Part shown: in pieces, positions 25,717-35,079 of the stretch
How positions within the stretch are numbered: position 1 is the stretch's first letter
Layout: every line of letters begins with the position of its first letter
Origin: an uncultured Draconibacterium sp.
Lineage (GTDB): Bacteria; Bacteroidota; Bacteroidia; Bacteroidales; Prolixibacteraceae
Reading direction: 5' to 3'
Length of the DNA: 64,000 nucleotides
NCBI RefSeq assembly: GCF_913063105.1
Contig: NZ_CAJXYQ010000006.1
Location: forward strand, 62,001 to 126,000
The notes under the pieces: generated by a model
What the model saw: only the letters and a program-made list of their open reading frames with translations
Database searches by the model: none
What the model was told of the DNA's origin: nothing
Program-made: the position numbers and the translations under genes

Positions 25717-28674
25717 TTATTGATATAATTTTTCTGCTATATTTTTTTCTCTTCCGTAAATTTTTTCTCCATTCAAGATCAATACAGACCCTTCTTCTAT
25801 CTGGTGAAAAATCATATTATTTTTCATTCTCAAATTATTGATTGTAATTTGTGCCGCACCGTATTCAGGCTTTTTAACAAAAGCAACCAATCCATAAACA
25901 ATATGGCTCATCTCTATTCTATCTAGCTCCAGTTCAGACATATCTTTTGATGCCACACCTATATTGGCTTTATCAATGATACATTCTGTAATATTCAAAA
26001 ACGAGTGCTCTCCTCCGGAAATTGCTTTATCGCTAATATCATACATGGTGCACCCCGATATGTCTACATGGCTCCCCGAGAAATCAATGGCATCGTTACC
26101 AATCTTATTGAAAGTACATCGTACAACCTTGCCTGAGCAAAAATCAGAATCAAAAGCATCGGCAAACGTATTTTCAAACCGGCAATCTTGCACATGAAAT
26201 TGAGAACGCACGATATTCAGAGCATCATCGCAATTAAAATTGGACGCAAATATACAGTTTTCCATTTCAACATCGGCTTCGTATAAAGCAACCGCAGCAG
26301 GCGACTGCCATCCTCCTTTATGCATGCTTCCCAATCCACTAAATTGAACAAAGTTCATTTTTGATTTTTCACCTGGCTGAATAACATTAAATCCTTGCGC
26401 CGAATGATCGCTTGAATATATTTTTATCGGTTTTTCTTGAGAACCCAGCATTTTTACCGGTGCTAGAGATATAAAAGCGGCTCCATGAACAAAATCCATC
26501 CGAGTACCTGCATTAAATTGAACTTCCTCAACAGTTTCTGGGATAAATATATCGTTGGAAAAAACATACTCCCCGTCAAAAATAATTTTTCCATCAACCA
26601 GAGTTAACTGCTGTGGTGTTTCTTCAAGTGCTTGCCGGGTACTTAAACCTTCCGAATATTTCCATGGATACACCTCTGTTTCCAACATAACCGAACCAAC
26701 CGAAAACAATATTCTTTCTGGCAATTCATCAAGCGGAACGGAAAGGATTTTCATACCATCTGCCTTGTAGGCAGGAAGTACTGGCGCCGGATCAAAACTT
26801 TCGGGCATACGGTCTTTCATAAATGCGCCCAATACTTTTATTTCAGCATTGTGGTAATTCAGCAATTGCAAACTTTGTTTCTCACGATCGTAATAAGCAT
26901 GAACCAACAATGGAACCAGGTTCTTATTCAGGTCAGAAGTGTTTTCATTACTATTCTCATTTACTACTTGCTGCCCGATTTTTTCTACATTTTCTTTTAT
27001 TTCTGCTAAATTTTCCCGAACCCATTTGGCCTGTTCTGTTAAACTTTCAAAATTAAACTGATAATAAGGAAATTCTTTTTGAATAAGTTGATTTAACGAA
27101 TCAGCCTGGTTTTTATAATTGGTAATTATGTCTTTAATGAATTCAGATGAACTGTATTTTTCAAGATAGTGAAGGTAATTGAGGTTGAACAAGCTATCTG
27201 AAAATACCTGCATAAGCATCAGCTCTTCTTCTTTTAAAGTGCTTATACTTTCGGGATTAAACATCCCCGAGACCTTCTCATCAAAACGTTTATAAACTCC
27301 TCCTTCTATATATCCATCAAAAGCAATTGGCTCAAGCAAACAAGTTACCGGGTTAAAATAAAAACGCTGATTATGCCAGGTAAAACCATGGTACGATTGG
27401 GTGATATCTACCAATGCGTAATATTGCGCCAATTTATCTAAATCAAAAATCCGTGAAACGGGCTTTGTCCTGTTTTTATATTGATACAAAAGTTTCTGAC
27501 CCTCCTCAAGTTTTTCAAGCATAAGCGAGTCTGCGGTAACCTGACCAACTTTAAACGGAATTACCGGAGCAGCTCCAAAATAATCGATATTCCATTCGCG
27601 TCCTGTAACGTTGGTTTCGAGTACTCGCTGCCACATTAAGGTTTCATCAAAGCGCAGAATTGGCCCCTCGCGACGATTTCTACTCTCCACAAGTTGTTTC
27701 TCAAAATGTTCTTCCCAGGCATAAATGCCAAGCGAACGATTATTAATATTTACGGGAACAAAACCATAACGAGTAGTAAGTACATCTTCCTTCTCAAAAA
27801 TCTGATGTGCCAGCCACTCATCCAGAAAATTTCGTGTTATTGGATTCTGAACCGAAAAAGTCTTGAGATGTTTCCAGGTAAATCCTTTTTTCAATTTAAA
27901 TCGAAACGACCACTTATCTCCACGTATATGGTCGACCAAATCACCTTTCAGACGAAACTTTGCATCTAAAAAATCACTTCCGTCAAACAATACTACATTC
28001 GAATAATCCTCATCGTTATTTACCAATACCCCGGTTTCGAAAGCAATATACCGTTTGTCATTTAACTTTCTTAAATCGTTGTCGTCGATGTACAACTGCA
28101 AACCATCAGTTTTTTCATAAACGGGATAATCTTTTGTTTTCCTGTGTTCTATTTGAAGATCGTCGAAATAAACCGAATCAGGGCTATTATTCCATACAAA
28201 TACCTTCACCTGACCTTTTGTGAAAGTGGGAGGGGTAAAAACTTCTAAAAATATTTTTTCCCAACCATCAGCCTTTTTCTCAACAACAAACTTACCGGCG
28301 TTGTAAAAACCATCTCCTCCATCGATAACAATTACTCCGCTATTATTCTGATTTTTCCGCCATGCTGTTACCCGAAGGTACTCATCGGGGCCTATCCCTT
28401 TTACATCAGTTGTAAAACCATAAGGGCTTTTAGGTATAAGTTTTATGCTGTATTCTCCTGATTGTGCTGTTTCGTTTGTGCGCCTGTCGATATTACCAAA
28501 GCCCTGTTTACTTCCTTTTGAATCGAGAAAGTGGTGTTTTGACTCATCCATACTTTCGGCATTGCATAAATAAACCTCGTTAAGTTCAGAAAGTTCTTTT
28601 GAATCGTAGGAACACGCGAATCCCAAAAACAACAAAAAAAAGACGATAATTTTATTTACTTGCAAATATGGCAT
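25717..28674 (-). CDS. CotH-kinase lipoprotein with N-terminal beta-sandwich-like domain and C-terminal beta-helix
   Basis: 985-residue predicted lipoprotein with a signal ending at a lipobox (LGFAC, about Cys21). Residues about 35-180 form the domain shared with the neighbouring membrane proteins (FGNIDRR, SGEYSIKL, VTAWRK, VFVWNN, YFDDLQI). Residues about 190-570 match the CotH atypical protein kinase (FRLKGD, KTFSVQN, WEEHF, HNQRFYF, EPIAFDGY). After a linker, residues about 740-960 form a right-handed beta-helix. CotH kinases phosphorylate secreted proteins in spore coats. An in-frame TTG at 28683 precedes the ATG at 28674, but only the ATG gives a clean signal peptide. It leads the CotH-DUF4956-VTC operon. 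Confidence 0.84.
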   Translation of the reverse strand: MPYLQVNKIIVFFLLFLGFACSYDSKELSELNEVYLCNAESMDESKHHFLDSKGSKQGFGNIDRRTNETAQSGEYSIKLIPKSPYGFTTDVKGIGPDEYLRVTAWRKNQNNSGVIVIDGGDGFYNAGKFVVEKKADGWEKIFLEVFTPPTFTKGQVKVFVWNNSPDSVYFDDLQIEHRKTKDYPVYEKTDGLQLYIDDNDLRKLNDKRYIAFETGVLVNNDEDYSNVVLFDGSDFLDAKFRLKGDLVDHIRGDKWSFRFKLKKGFTWKHLKTFSVQNPITRNFLDEWLAHQIFEKEDVLTTRYGFVPVNINNRSLGIYAWEEHFEKQLVESRNRREGPILRFDETLMWQRVLETNVTGREWNIDYFGAAPVIPFKVGQVTADSLMLEKLEEGQKLLYQYKNRTKPVSRIFDLDKLAQYYALVDITQSYHGFTWHNQRFYFNPVTCLLEPIAFDGYIEGGVYKRFDEKVSGMFNPESISTLKEEELMLMQVFSDSLFNLNYLHYLEKYSSSEFIKDIITNYKNQADSLNQLIQKEFPYYQFNFESLTEQAKWVRENLAEIKENVEKIGQQVVNENSNENTSDLNKNLVPLLVHAYYDREKQSLQLLNYHNAEIKVLGAFMKDRMPESFDPAPVLPAYKADGMKILSVPLDELPERILFSVGSVMLETEVYPWKYSEGLSTRQALEETPQQLTLVDGKIIFDGEYVFSNDIFIPETVEEVQFNAGTRMDFVHGAAFISLAPVKMLGSQEKPIKIYSSDHSAQGFNVIQPGEKSKMNFVQFSGLGSMHKGGWQSPAAVALYEADVEMENCIFASNFNCDDALNIVRSQFHVQDCRFENTFADAFDSDFCSGKVVRCTFNKIGNDAIDFSGSHVDISGCTMYDISDKAISGGEHSFLNITECIIDKANIGVASKDMSELELDRIEMSHIVYGLVAFVKKPEYGAAQITINNLRMKNNMIFHQIEEGSVLILNGEKIYGREKNIAEKLYQ

Positions 28675-28693
28675 AGACCTCAATAAGAATTCG

Positions 28694-28701
28694 CAAAATT
28701 A
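28694..28701 (-). promoter_or_regulatory. Candidate -7 promoter element for the CotH operon
   Basis: The minus strand reads TAATTTTG, an exact match to the Bacteroidota -7 consensus TAnnTTTG, 20 bp upstream of the CotH ATG. I saw no clear -33 TTTG at the expected distance. Confidence 0.4.
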
Positions 28702-28747
28702 ACAATTCAACAATAATCTTTTTAACTTCGCCTGATATTTATTTCAT

Positions 28748-30217
28748 ATGAATTGGGAAAAAAGTACGTTAATAATTTTAAGTATATTCCTTTCTGTAAC
28801 CAGCTTCTGTGCTTATGGCCAGGAGCCATTACTTTTTGGATCGGAACAACAGGATTTTGGGCATTCGATAAAACTATACAAAGGAGCATATTACATTGTT
28901 GGTACAACCCGAAAAGATGCCCAAAGCGCTCTTGATTATTATGTATTAAAAATCAGGTCGAATGCTTCGGTTGAAAAAAAATATGTTTATGGTTTTCCAA
29001 AGCATGATGTTGCCAACCAAATCATTGTCGATGATGATGGTTTTTACATTCTGGGTAGCGCGTACGACCATGGCTTTCCTAATGTTGATATGCACCTGGT
29101 AAAATTGAAAACCAACGGAGATAAAGATTGGGAACAATACTACGGAACCGAGTTCCAGGACCAGGGAATGAATATGATCCGAACAAAAGACAGTGGCTTT
29201 GCAATGATCGGTTTTTCAAACTCCAGAACCGATTTCGGCGATATGTATATTGTAAAAACGGATAATAAAGGAAATCTGGAATGGCAAAATTTCTTTGGCC
29301 CTTCCTATGTCGACTATGGTTTTAGCCTTATAGAAAATCAGGCCGAAGAATTAATTCTCGCGGGAACTGAAAATGGTTTTTACAACCCAACACAAACCGA
29401 TTTTCTAACGCATGACGCTGATATTTTACTGGTTAAAACAAACAAAACCGGAGAACAAGTATGGTATAAAACTTTTGGAGGAAACGGCCACGACTGGGCA
29501 AAAGATATTATAACATCAACAGATGGAGGCTACCTGGTTTGTGGCTCAACCCAAAGTTTCGGAGAGGGCAGTTTTGACGTTTTCTTAATGAAAATAAACG
29601 AGGAGGGGGAGCAAGTTTGGATTAAAACTTATGGCGGACAAGAGTTTGAATATGGCGAAAAACTGGTGATTGGTACTGACGGAAATATCTATATTTCAGC
29701 AACAAGTGCAAGTTTCTCCAATAATGGTAAACCCGATCATTATATCATAAAAACCGACATAAACGGTGAGCTTATCTGGAGTAAAACATTTGGCTCCAAT
29801 GAATCTGATTATTCTACAGGAATTGTGGCAACGCCCGATTCAGGAGTGGTATTTACAGGATGGACAAATGTTGCCGAACTGGGTAAAACGGATATCGTAT
29901 TATATAAGCTTTCAAAAGACGGTAACACCCAACTTATTTCCAGCATTTTACCCACCGACTCGGCAACCTCTCTTATTGTTTATCCAAATCCGGCTTTTCA
30001 ACAATTTATTGTTGAGCCTGTCACCGCGAACAATACCGAATTATCTTTTTCGCTTTTTACTCTAAAAGGGGAAAAAATTCTGGAAAAGCCGATTCAGGCT
30101 AATACTAAAAACACAATTCAACTATACGTTCAGGACGGAACCTATATTTACAGGGTAGAAAGAGAAGGGAAACTTATCCAAACCGGCAAACAGGTTATTC
30201 ATAAGTATAGCCGGTAA
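28748..30217 (+). CDS. Exported beta-propeller protein with type IX secretion sorting domain
   Basis: 489-residue secreted protein. A signal peptide ends near AYGQ. Six to seven repeats of about 55-65 residues follow, each with a pattern like D-x-Y-[IV]-[VL]-K-x-[DN]-x-x-G-x-x-x-W and a downstream TxDGG or similar, as expected for propeller blades. The last 80 residues form a type A sorting domain with the YPNP motif and a terminal beta strand, which marks export through the type IX system and surface attachment or release. Substrate is unknown. Its 3' end overlaps the convergent phosphoesterase by 23 bp. Confidence 0.82.
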   Translation: MNWEKSTLIILSIFLSVTSFCAYGQEPLLFGSEQQDFGHSIKLYKGAYYIVGTTRKDAQSALDYYVLKIRSNASVEKKYVYGFPKHDVANQIIVDDDGFYILGSAYDHGFPNVDMHLVKLKTNGDKDWEQYYGTEFQDQGMNMIRTKDSGFAMIGFSNSRTDFGDMYIVKTDNKGNLEWQNFFGPSYVDYGFSLIENQAEELILAGTENGFYNPTQTDFLTHDADILLVKTNKTGEQVWYKTFGGNGHDWAKDIITSTDGGYLVCGSTQSFGEGSFDVFLMKINEEGEQVWIKTYGGQEFEYGEKLVIGTDGNIYISATSASFSNNGKPDHYIIKTDINGELIWSKTFGSNESDYSTGIVATPDSGVVFTGWTNVAELGKTDIVLYKLSKDGNTQLISSILPTDSATSLIVYPNPAFQQFIVEPVTANNTELSFSLFTLKGEKILEKPIQANTKNTIQLYVQDGTYIYRVEREGKLIQTGKQVIHKYSR

Positions 30218-31073
30218 ATTCATCAAAGTCTACAAACTCCCATTCGAGCCAACTGTTAGTTGGGACATGCTTAAATACTATTGCCCAATCAGGCGCTGCT
30301 TTTTTTCGTTCTTCAGGATCGGTATAATAACTCCGGCTTAATCCCGTTCCCAAAAAATGGATACCGTCATCCGATTCAATGTCGATCTTTTTAGCGCCCA
30401 TATCTCCAAGAATGCACAATACTTCTATGCCCCTATTTTTTACCTCAACAAGGCGCGGATAAATTTCGTTTACAAAGGTACTTCCTTCCGAATAACAATT
30501 AAAATTGTAATAAACCAGATTGCTTTGTGCATAAGTTGACGGAGGTGGAAGTCCTGGCACCCCGGCCCAAATCCCATGGTGCATTAACAAAACCAGATGT
30601 GAAGAGTTTTTGATACTATCACATACATCAACAATTATTTTATATTGATCGTTTAGCTGTTCGCAATCATAAGGTGTTAGATTGGTATTTAAAACAATGT
30701 ATGTTATGCCTTTGTAATGCGTTGTATAATATGTTTTTTTACCGGTAATTTCTTCAAGCCACACCCAGTTGCCGTTTCGGGTATCATGGTTCCCCAGAGC
30801 CCACATTGTTGTTTGTTTTTTTAAATCGAAAATACTATCGATATAGGCTAAAGTGGAATACGACATCAAACTTTCAGAACAAACATCTCCTCCCAGCCAA
30901 ATACCATCATAAGTTCCAAGATCCATTTTTTCTATTCGGGAATCGACTTTATCGCCAGGTGTATGATATTGATAAGTATGCCCCATAAAAAGATAAGAAA
31001 GTGTATCTTTTTGAGCACTGGTGTTTATAAAAAAAGTAATTATAAACAGAAATATAAAAATGCCTTTGGTCAT
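30195..31073 (-). CDS. Exported calcineurin-like metallophosphoesterase
   Basis: 292-residue protein with a signal peptide (cleavage near TSAQ) and metallophosphoesterase motifs: GGDVCSE, GNHDTRNG, MHHGIW and a later GDMGAKK. The first block lacks the usual DxH (it reads LFMGHTYQYH), so the metal site is somewhat degenerate, but the GD, GNHD and H-containing motifs are intact. The substrate is unknown; a phosphorylated glycan or a lipid is plausible given the neighbouring kinase-like and glycosyltransferase genes. The end overlaps the convergent propeller gene by 23 bp. Confidence 0.78.
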   Translation of the reverse strand: MTKGIFIFLFIITFFINTSAQKDTLSYLFMGHTYQYHTPGDKVDSRIEKMDLGTYDGIWLGGDVCSESLMSYSTLAYIDSIFDLKKQTTMWALGNHDTRNGNWVWLEEITGKKTYYTTHYKGITYIVLNTNLTPYDCEQLNDQYKIIVDVCDSIKNSSHLVLLMHHGIWAGVPGLPPPSTYAQSNLVYYNFNCYSEGSTFVNEIYPRLVEVKNRGIEVLCILGDMGAKKIDIESDDGIHFLGTGLSRSYYTDPEERKKAAPDWAIVFKHVPTNSWLEWEFVDFDEFTGYTYE

Positions 31074-31098
31074 TTCGCTGGTTTTCTTAATTCGTGCC

Positions 31099-31127
31099 CA
31101 AAGTTAAGCTTTTATTCTTACCACAAA
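31099..31127 (-). promoter_or_regulatory. Candidate Bacteroidota-type promoter of the phosphoesterase gene
   Basis: On the minus strand TTTG (31124-31127) and TAACTTTG (31099-31106) are separated by 17 bp and lie 26 bp upstream of the ATG. Both elements match the -33/-7 consensus, though the spacer is a little shorter than typical. Confidence 0.5.
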
Positions 31128-31142
31128 TTTCCTTCGGGCTGA

Positions 31143-33179
31143 TTGAGTGCAGACACCCACCATAATCAGAAATCTTTTTTATGTTTGTATTCTCATTTAA
31201 ATCCAAAAAACCGAACAGGGAAGCCTAAAATCCAAAAAAAACATATTCCCTGTCTGCTACTGATTTTTTTTGGTTTGGTTATGTTTGCCATGGGGATACT
31301 AAACCATTACTTTTTTAGAACAGCCACCCATGATTATGGCAATTATAATTTTGCATTTTGGGATTATTCGCATTTCAAACTAAGTACAATCCCAACCTTC
31401 AGAGGCAATTTCCTGCAAGACCACTTTTCATTAACCCTCATGTATTTTGTGCCTGTTTACTGGCTTTTAAATTGGTTAACCCAAACCTATACTTTAATTA
31501 TTATTCAATGCGCTCTGATTGTTATTGCTGTATGGTATTCATACAAAATTGTAAAATTAAGGTCTGAAAATATATGGTTGGGAACAGGTATTATGCTGTT
31601 TTATTTCCTGTTGCTTGGAAGGTACACCGCATTTTCTGCAGATGTTAACCTGGCAATTATATCGTCTTGTTTTATTCCAGTATTCTTATATTACTTTTTT
31701 ACCAAAAAATACTTTCTGTCCTTTATCATTCTATTCTTATCCCTTTTCTCACGGGAAAATATTCCGTTGTGGTTTATTTTTATTTTTGCGGTCCTAATCA
31801 TTGATCAGCGAAAAAACCAAAAAGCAGTATTAATTGCAACGGCAGGCATGGTCATTTCTGTGCTTTATTTTATTCTTCTGTTTAAAGTATTTATACCCTC
31901 GGTTGAAACGGAAGGAATAAGTTACAGCTTGTTTAACTATTCGGCACTGGGAGCAACTCCGGGCGAAGCACTTGCCTACATACTACGGCACCCTATTGAT
32001 GCCATTAAATTATTCTTTGTTAACCATAAAAATAATCCGACATACGATTATGTAAAGGCCGAGTTTTATTGGGTTTACCTTATTTCTGGAGGATTGGTGC
32101 TATTTTTCAGGCCAAAGTATCTAATCTGGTTTATTCCCATTGTTGCCCAAAAAGTATTAAACGACAATCCTACCCGCTGGGGAATTGCATCCTATTATTC
32201 AGTTGAAGTTGTAACATTGCTGCCGCTGTCGGTGTTTTTAGCCATTGCATCGTTTAAAACAAGCTGGTTACAAAAAACGGTGATTATTATGGTTTGTGTT
32301 GGAACCCTTTTTATGACCATAGTAAAACTTGAGCCATCGAACCGCAGGATACCCTGGACCTTAAATACATCGAAAGAAAAGGTGTATAGCAAAGCTTTTT
32401 ACACAACTCCTTATCATATCAAAGAGGTTAATAAGCTTATAAAGATAATACCGGCAAACGCAAGAGTAAGTGCTTCAAATTACATTCTTCCTCATTTGGC
32501 CCAACGAAAATCAATTTATTACTTCCCTAATATTAAGGATGCCGAATACATTGTATTTTCTGTATTCGACAATCATTACCTACTAACGCACATGCAAAAC
32601 GAAAACGAACGAAACAAATATTTTTCCGATACTAACTGGAAACTTGTTGGAAGCAGTTTCCCTGTTTTTCTATTTAAAAAAGCTGAATTGTCAGTTAATG
32701 AGTCAAACAGCTGGGAAAAAGGGATATGGTCGGTACAAGACACCATATGGTGCGATTACGAAACTAAAGACTCATCTGGAAAGAATATTCTTTTTTCGAA
32801 CGGAGAAAAAGCTGAAAAAATAGATTTACACTCCAAAGAACAATCCCGCTCGCTTGGCTACAGTATCAGACTTACTCCGGAAGCTCGCTATGGTTCCAGA
32901 ATAAATCTGAATGTTGATAATAACGATTATTTGGAAATAAGTTTTTGGGCTCTTTGCGATGATGTTAAGCAGGTACATCTGGTTTCTGATTATGGAGACA
33001 GTCATCATTTTCATTGCAGCGAAAGCTATAATACTGATTCGCTGGGATGGAAAGAATATGTACTGAGTTACTGGATTCCACAGAAATCAGAATCTAATGA
33101 TTGTTCAATGCACATATGGAACAGTGGAGGTGGTTCTGTTTACATCGATGATCTGGAAATAATTAAAAAGAACCGCTAA
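31143..33179 (+). CDS. DUF2079-like polytopic membrane protein with C-terminal beta-sandwich-like domain
   Basis: 678-residue GT-C-like protein with about ten helices. The early loop ATHDYGNYNFAFWD and QDHFSLTLMYFVPVYWL resemble DUF2079 (an Asp in the first loop and a conserved H-F). Residues about 535-678 form the domain shared with other proteins of this region (SLGYSIRLTP, YLEISFWA, LGWKEY, MHIWN, YIDDLEI). The longest frame begins at TTG 31143; a later start is possible because the first helix begins near residue 34. The sugar and acceptor are unknown. Confidence 0.74.
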   Translation: MSADTHHNQKSFLCLYSHLNPKNRTGKPKIQKKHIPCLLLIFFGLVMFAMGILNHYFFRTATHDYGNYNFAFWDYSHFKLSTIPTFRGNFLQDHFSLTLMYFVPVYWLLNWLTQTYTLIIIQCALIVIAVWYSYKIVKLRSENIWLGTGIMLFYFLLLGRYTAFSADVNLAIISSCFIPVFLYYFFTKKYFLSFIILFLSLFSRENIPLWFIFIFAVLIIDQRKNQKAVLIATAGMVISVLYFILLFKVFIPSVETEGISYSLFNYSALGATPGEALAYILRHPIDAIKLFFVNHKNNPTYDYVKAEFYWVYLISGGLVLFFRPKYLIWFIPIVAQKVLNDNPTRWGIASYYSVEVVTLLPLSVFLAIASFKTSWLQKTVIIMVCVGTLFMTIVKLEPSNRRIPWTLNTSKEKVYSKAFYTTPYHIKEVNKLIKIIPANARVSASNYILPHLAQRKSIYYFPNIKDAEYIVFSVFDNHYLLTHMQNENERNKYFSDTNWKLVGSSFPVFLFKKAELSVNESNSWEKGIWSVQDTIWCDYETKDSSGKNILFSNGEKAEKIDLHSKEQSRSLGYSIRLTPEARYGSRINLNVDNNDYLEISFWALCDDVKQVHLVSDYGDSHHFHCSESYNTDSLGWKEYVLSYWIPQKSESNDCSMHIWNSGGGSVYIDDLEIIKKNR

Positions 33180-33200
33180 GTGAATAAAACCATTGGAAAA

Positions 33201-35069
33201 CTAATGGGCTTTAACTTCAGCGTTCAAGCTTTTTACAAAAAGTTTTTTTCGATCTTTATTCCAAATATACATTTTAATAATTGAGGATTGGGGAATATCT
33301 GCCGAAAAACGTGTGTTAACAGTGGCTTTCTTCCAGTCAGAATCATCCTTACCCCATAGCAGCGATCGTTTTTCGTATCGTAAATTCTCCCTTTCATTTT
33401 CCACTGAAATAATTAATAAAACCTCCTTTTCAAAGATTTCGGCATCGCCCATAAATTCGATCGACAATTCAACATCAATAATTTCTCCGGAAGGGAGCTC
33501 ATTCATAGCCACAATTATATTCGGACTATATTCGGTTGCGGGAGACATCTCCAGAGCATTTTCTCCATTATATTTTAAGATCTGTGGCGCATCAGATTCT
33601 GCAATTCCCAAATCTCTCACTATTGTTTCCGATCTGCCCGAAGCCACCCTGTTTTTAACCTTTTGGAAAATATAAACCCCGTAATCATGGCCTCCCAATA
33701 CGGTTATTTTTTGTACCGGCAACAAGGTTTTTACCAGTTGAAGCGACGCATCGTTTTTGAGTGTAGCAAGGCTTGTTCGTCCTTCGTTGGGGCCAAAATG
33801 TGCATCCCAAACAATAATATCTCCATAATCCATCGAATTCGATGGCTTCAACTTATCACCTATTCCCCAATTGCTTTTCGTTTTATCGTAAGGATCCAAA
33901 TCCAAATGAAAAACAATCATCGGGTTAAAATAATAGACTTTACCATTCAGCTGGTTTTCTTTCAAGAACCGGGCACTTTTTTCTATTAACTTATCTGTTT
34001 CCGGTGCTTTTACCGGCAAATCACTTTTAAATAAAAACAACAATAGCTGACTTGCCATAACAAAACCCGCAATTACCAGTATTGCTCTTTTTCCTTTTGT
34101 TTTATCAAGAATAAACTCCAGTCCAGCTGCCGCCGATAATGCAGCCAAAGGAAGCACTCCGCCAATAACACGTATTAATCCCAACGATCCGCCTCGACCT
34201 TGCCACCAGACATAACTATGCGCTGCAAAATAAGTAAGCCAGCTTCCAACGACAAGAATATAATGAATTGTTTTTGGGCTTGTCAGTGAAAACTTTTTTA
34301 ACACATCGGTGGTCTCCACTACTAATCCAATCAAAATTAACGTCAACATAGGAATACCAAAAATTGTGTCGCTTTTTTTAATAAAGTGAAAAAGGCTTCC
34401 ATTACCATAAACGCTTTCTCCGGTTGGATAAGGAAAACGGTTAATAATCCACAAAACATCGCCAAATGCCAAAAAGCCAACCAGCGAATAAAAAAGAGTT
34501 CCGGTTAGCAAAAACAAAACTGAACGATAGGCTCGACTCAAAACAAGTGCCGCAGCAAATACCGGAAGAAATACAATTCCTTCTGATCGGACAAAAGGAA
34601 TAAATGATAAAACAATAGCTGAGAAAAGATATTTTTTAGCAAAAAAAAGGTAAACGGATATAATCAGCACTAAACCAAATAAAACTTCGGTTAGGCATGA
34701 AGTTGTAAGTACAAAATAGATAGGAGCAAAAGCAGCGAGTACTGTTATACTAAACGCACTTTTAGGGAAGTATTGTCTTGCAATTATATAAACAACATAC
34801 AAAGAAAATACAGCAACAATAAGGTTAAAAATCTGCGCCAACTTAAATCCACCAAGTGCAAAAAATGACAGGAGTGTTGTATAAACGGGCTTTCCCCACA
34901 AATCAAGAAATAAATGCGGGTACTTAAATGCATATTTTGCAATATGATAATGCGAAATACTATCTGCTCCTCCAAATGTTTTTTCGTTGAGAAATATAAG
35001 AACAAGCTGAAAAACAACTAATAAAAAGAAAAACACATATAAACCCAGCTTCTCGGGATCCTTTCTCAT
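33201..35069 (-). CDS. GT39-like membrane glycosyltransferase with divergent C-terminal beta domain
   Basis: 622-residue protein with about eleven helices, an acidic first-loop motif (FGGADSISHYH) and GKPVYTTLLSFF as in GT39-like enzymes. Residues about 490-622 form a beta-rich domain ending in IKMYIWNKDRKKLFVKSLN. This looks like a distant copy of the domain shared by the other proteins (MYIWN replaces IYLWN, and the FDDL motif is lost). It starts 10 bp after the upstream GT2 gene and likely uses that enzyme's polyprenyl-phosphate sugar. Confidence 0.76.
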   Translation of the reverse strand: MRKDPEKLGLYVFFFLLVVFQLVLIFLNEKTFGGADSISHYHIAKYAFKYPHLFLDLWGKPVYTTLLSFFALGGFKLAQIFNLIVAVFSLYVVYIIARQYFPKSAFSITVLAAFAPIYFVLTTSCLTEVLFGLVLIISVYLFFAKKYLFSAIVLSFIPFVRSEGIVFLPVFAAALVLSRAYRSVLFLLTGTLFYSLVGFLAFGDVLWIINRFPYPTGESVYGNGSLFHFIKKSDTIFGIPMLTLILIGLVVETTDVLKKFSLTSPKTIHYILVVGSWLTYFAAHSYVWWQGRGGSLGLIRVIGGVLPLAALSAAAGLEFILDKTKGKRAILVIAGFVMASQLLLFLFKSDLPVKAPETDKLIEKSARFLKENQLNGKVYYFNPMIVFHLDLDPYDKTKSNWGIGDKLKPSNSMDYGDIIVWDAHFGPNEGRTSLATLKNDASLQLVKTLLPVQKITVLGGHDYGVYIFQKVKNRVASGRSETIVRDLGIAESDAPQILKYNGENALEMSPATEYSPNIIVAMNELPSGEIIDVELSIEFMGDAEIFEKEVLLIISVENERENLRYEKRSLLWGKDDSDWKKATVNTRFSADIPQSSIIKMYIWNKDRKKLFVKSLNAEVKAH

Positions 35070-35079
35070 GGTCGCATTA

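Noticed and set aside
33179..33201. CCATT/AATGG repeat as a terminator between convergent glycosyltransferase genes
   Set aside because: Only 5 bp, no T-tract. Too weak to list.
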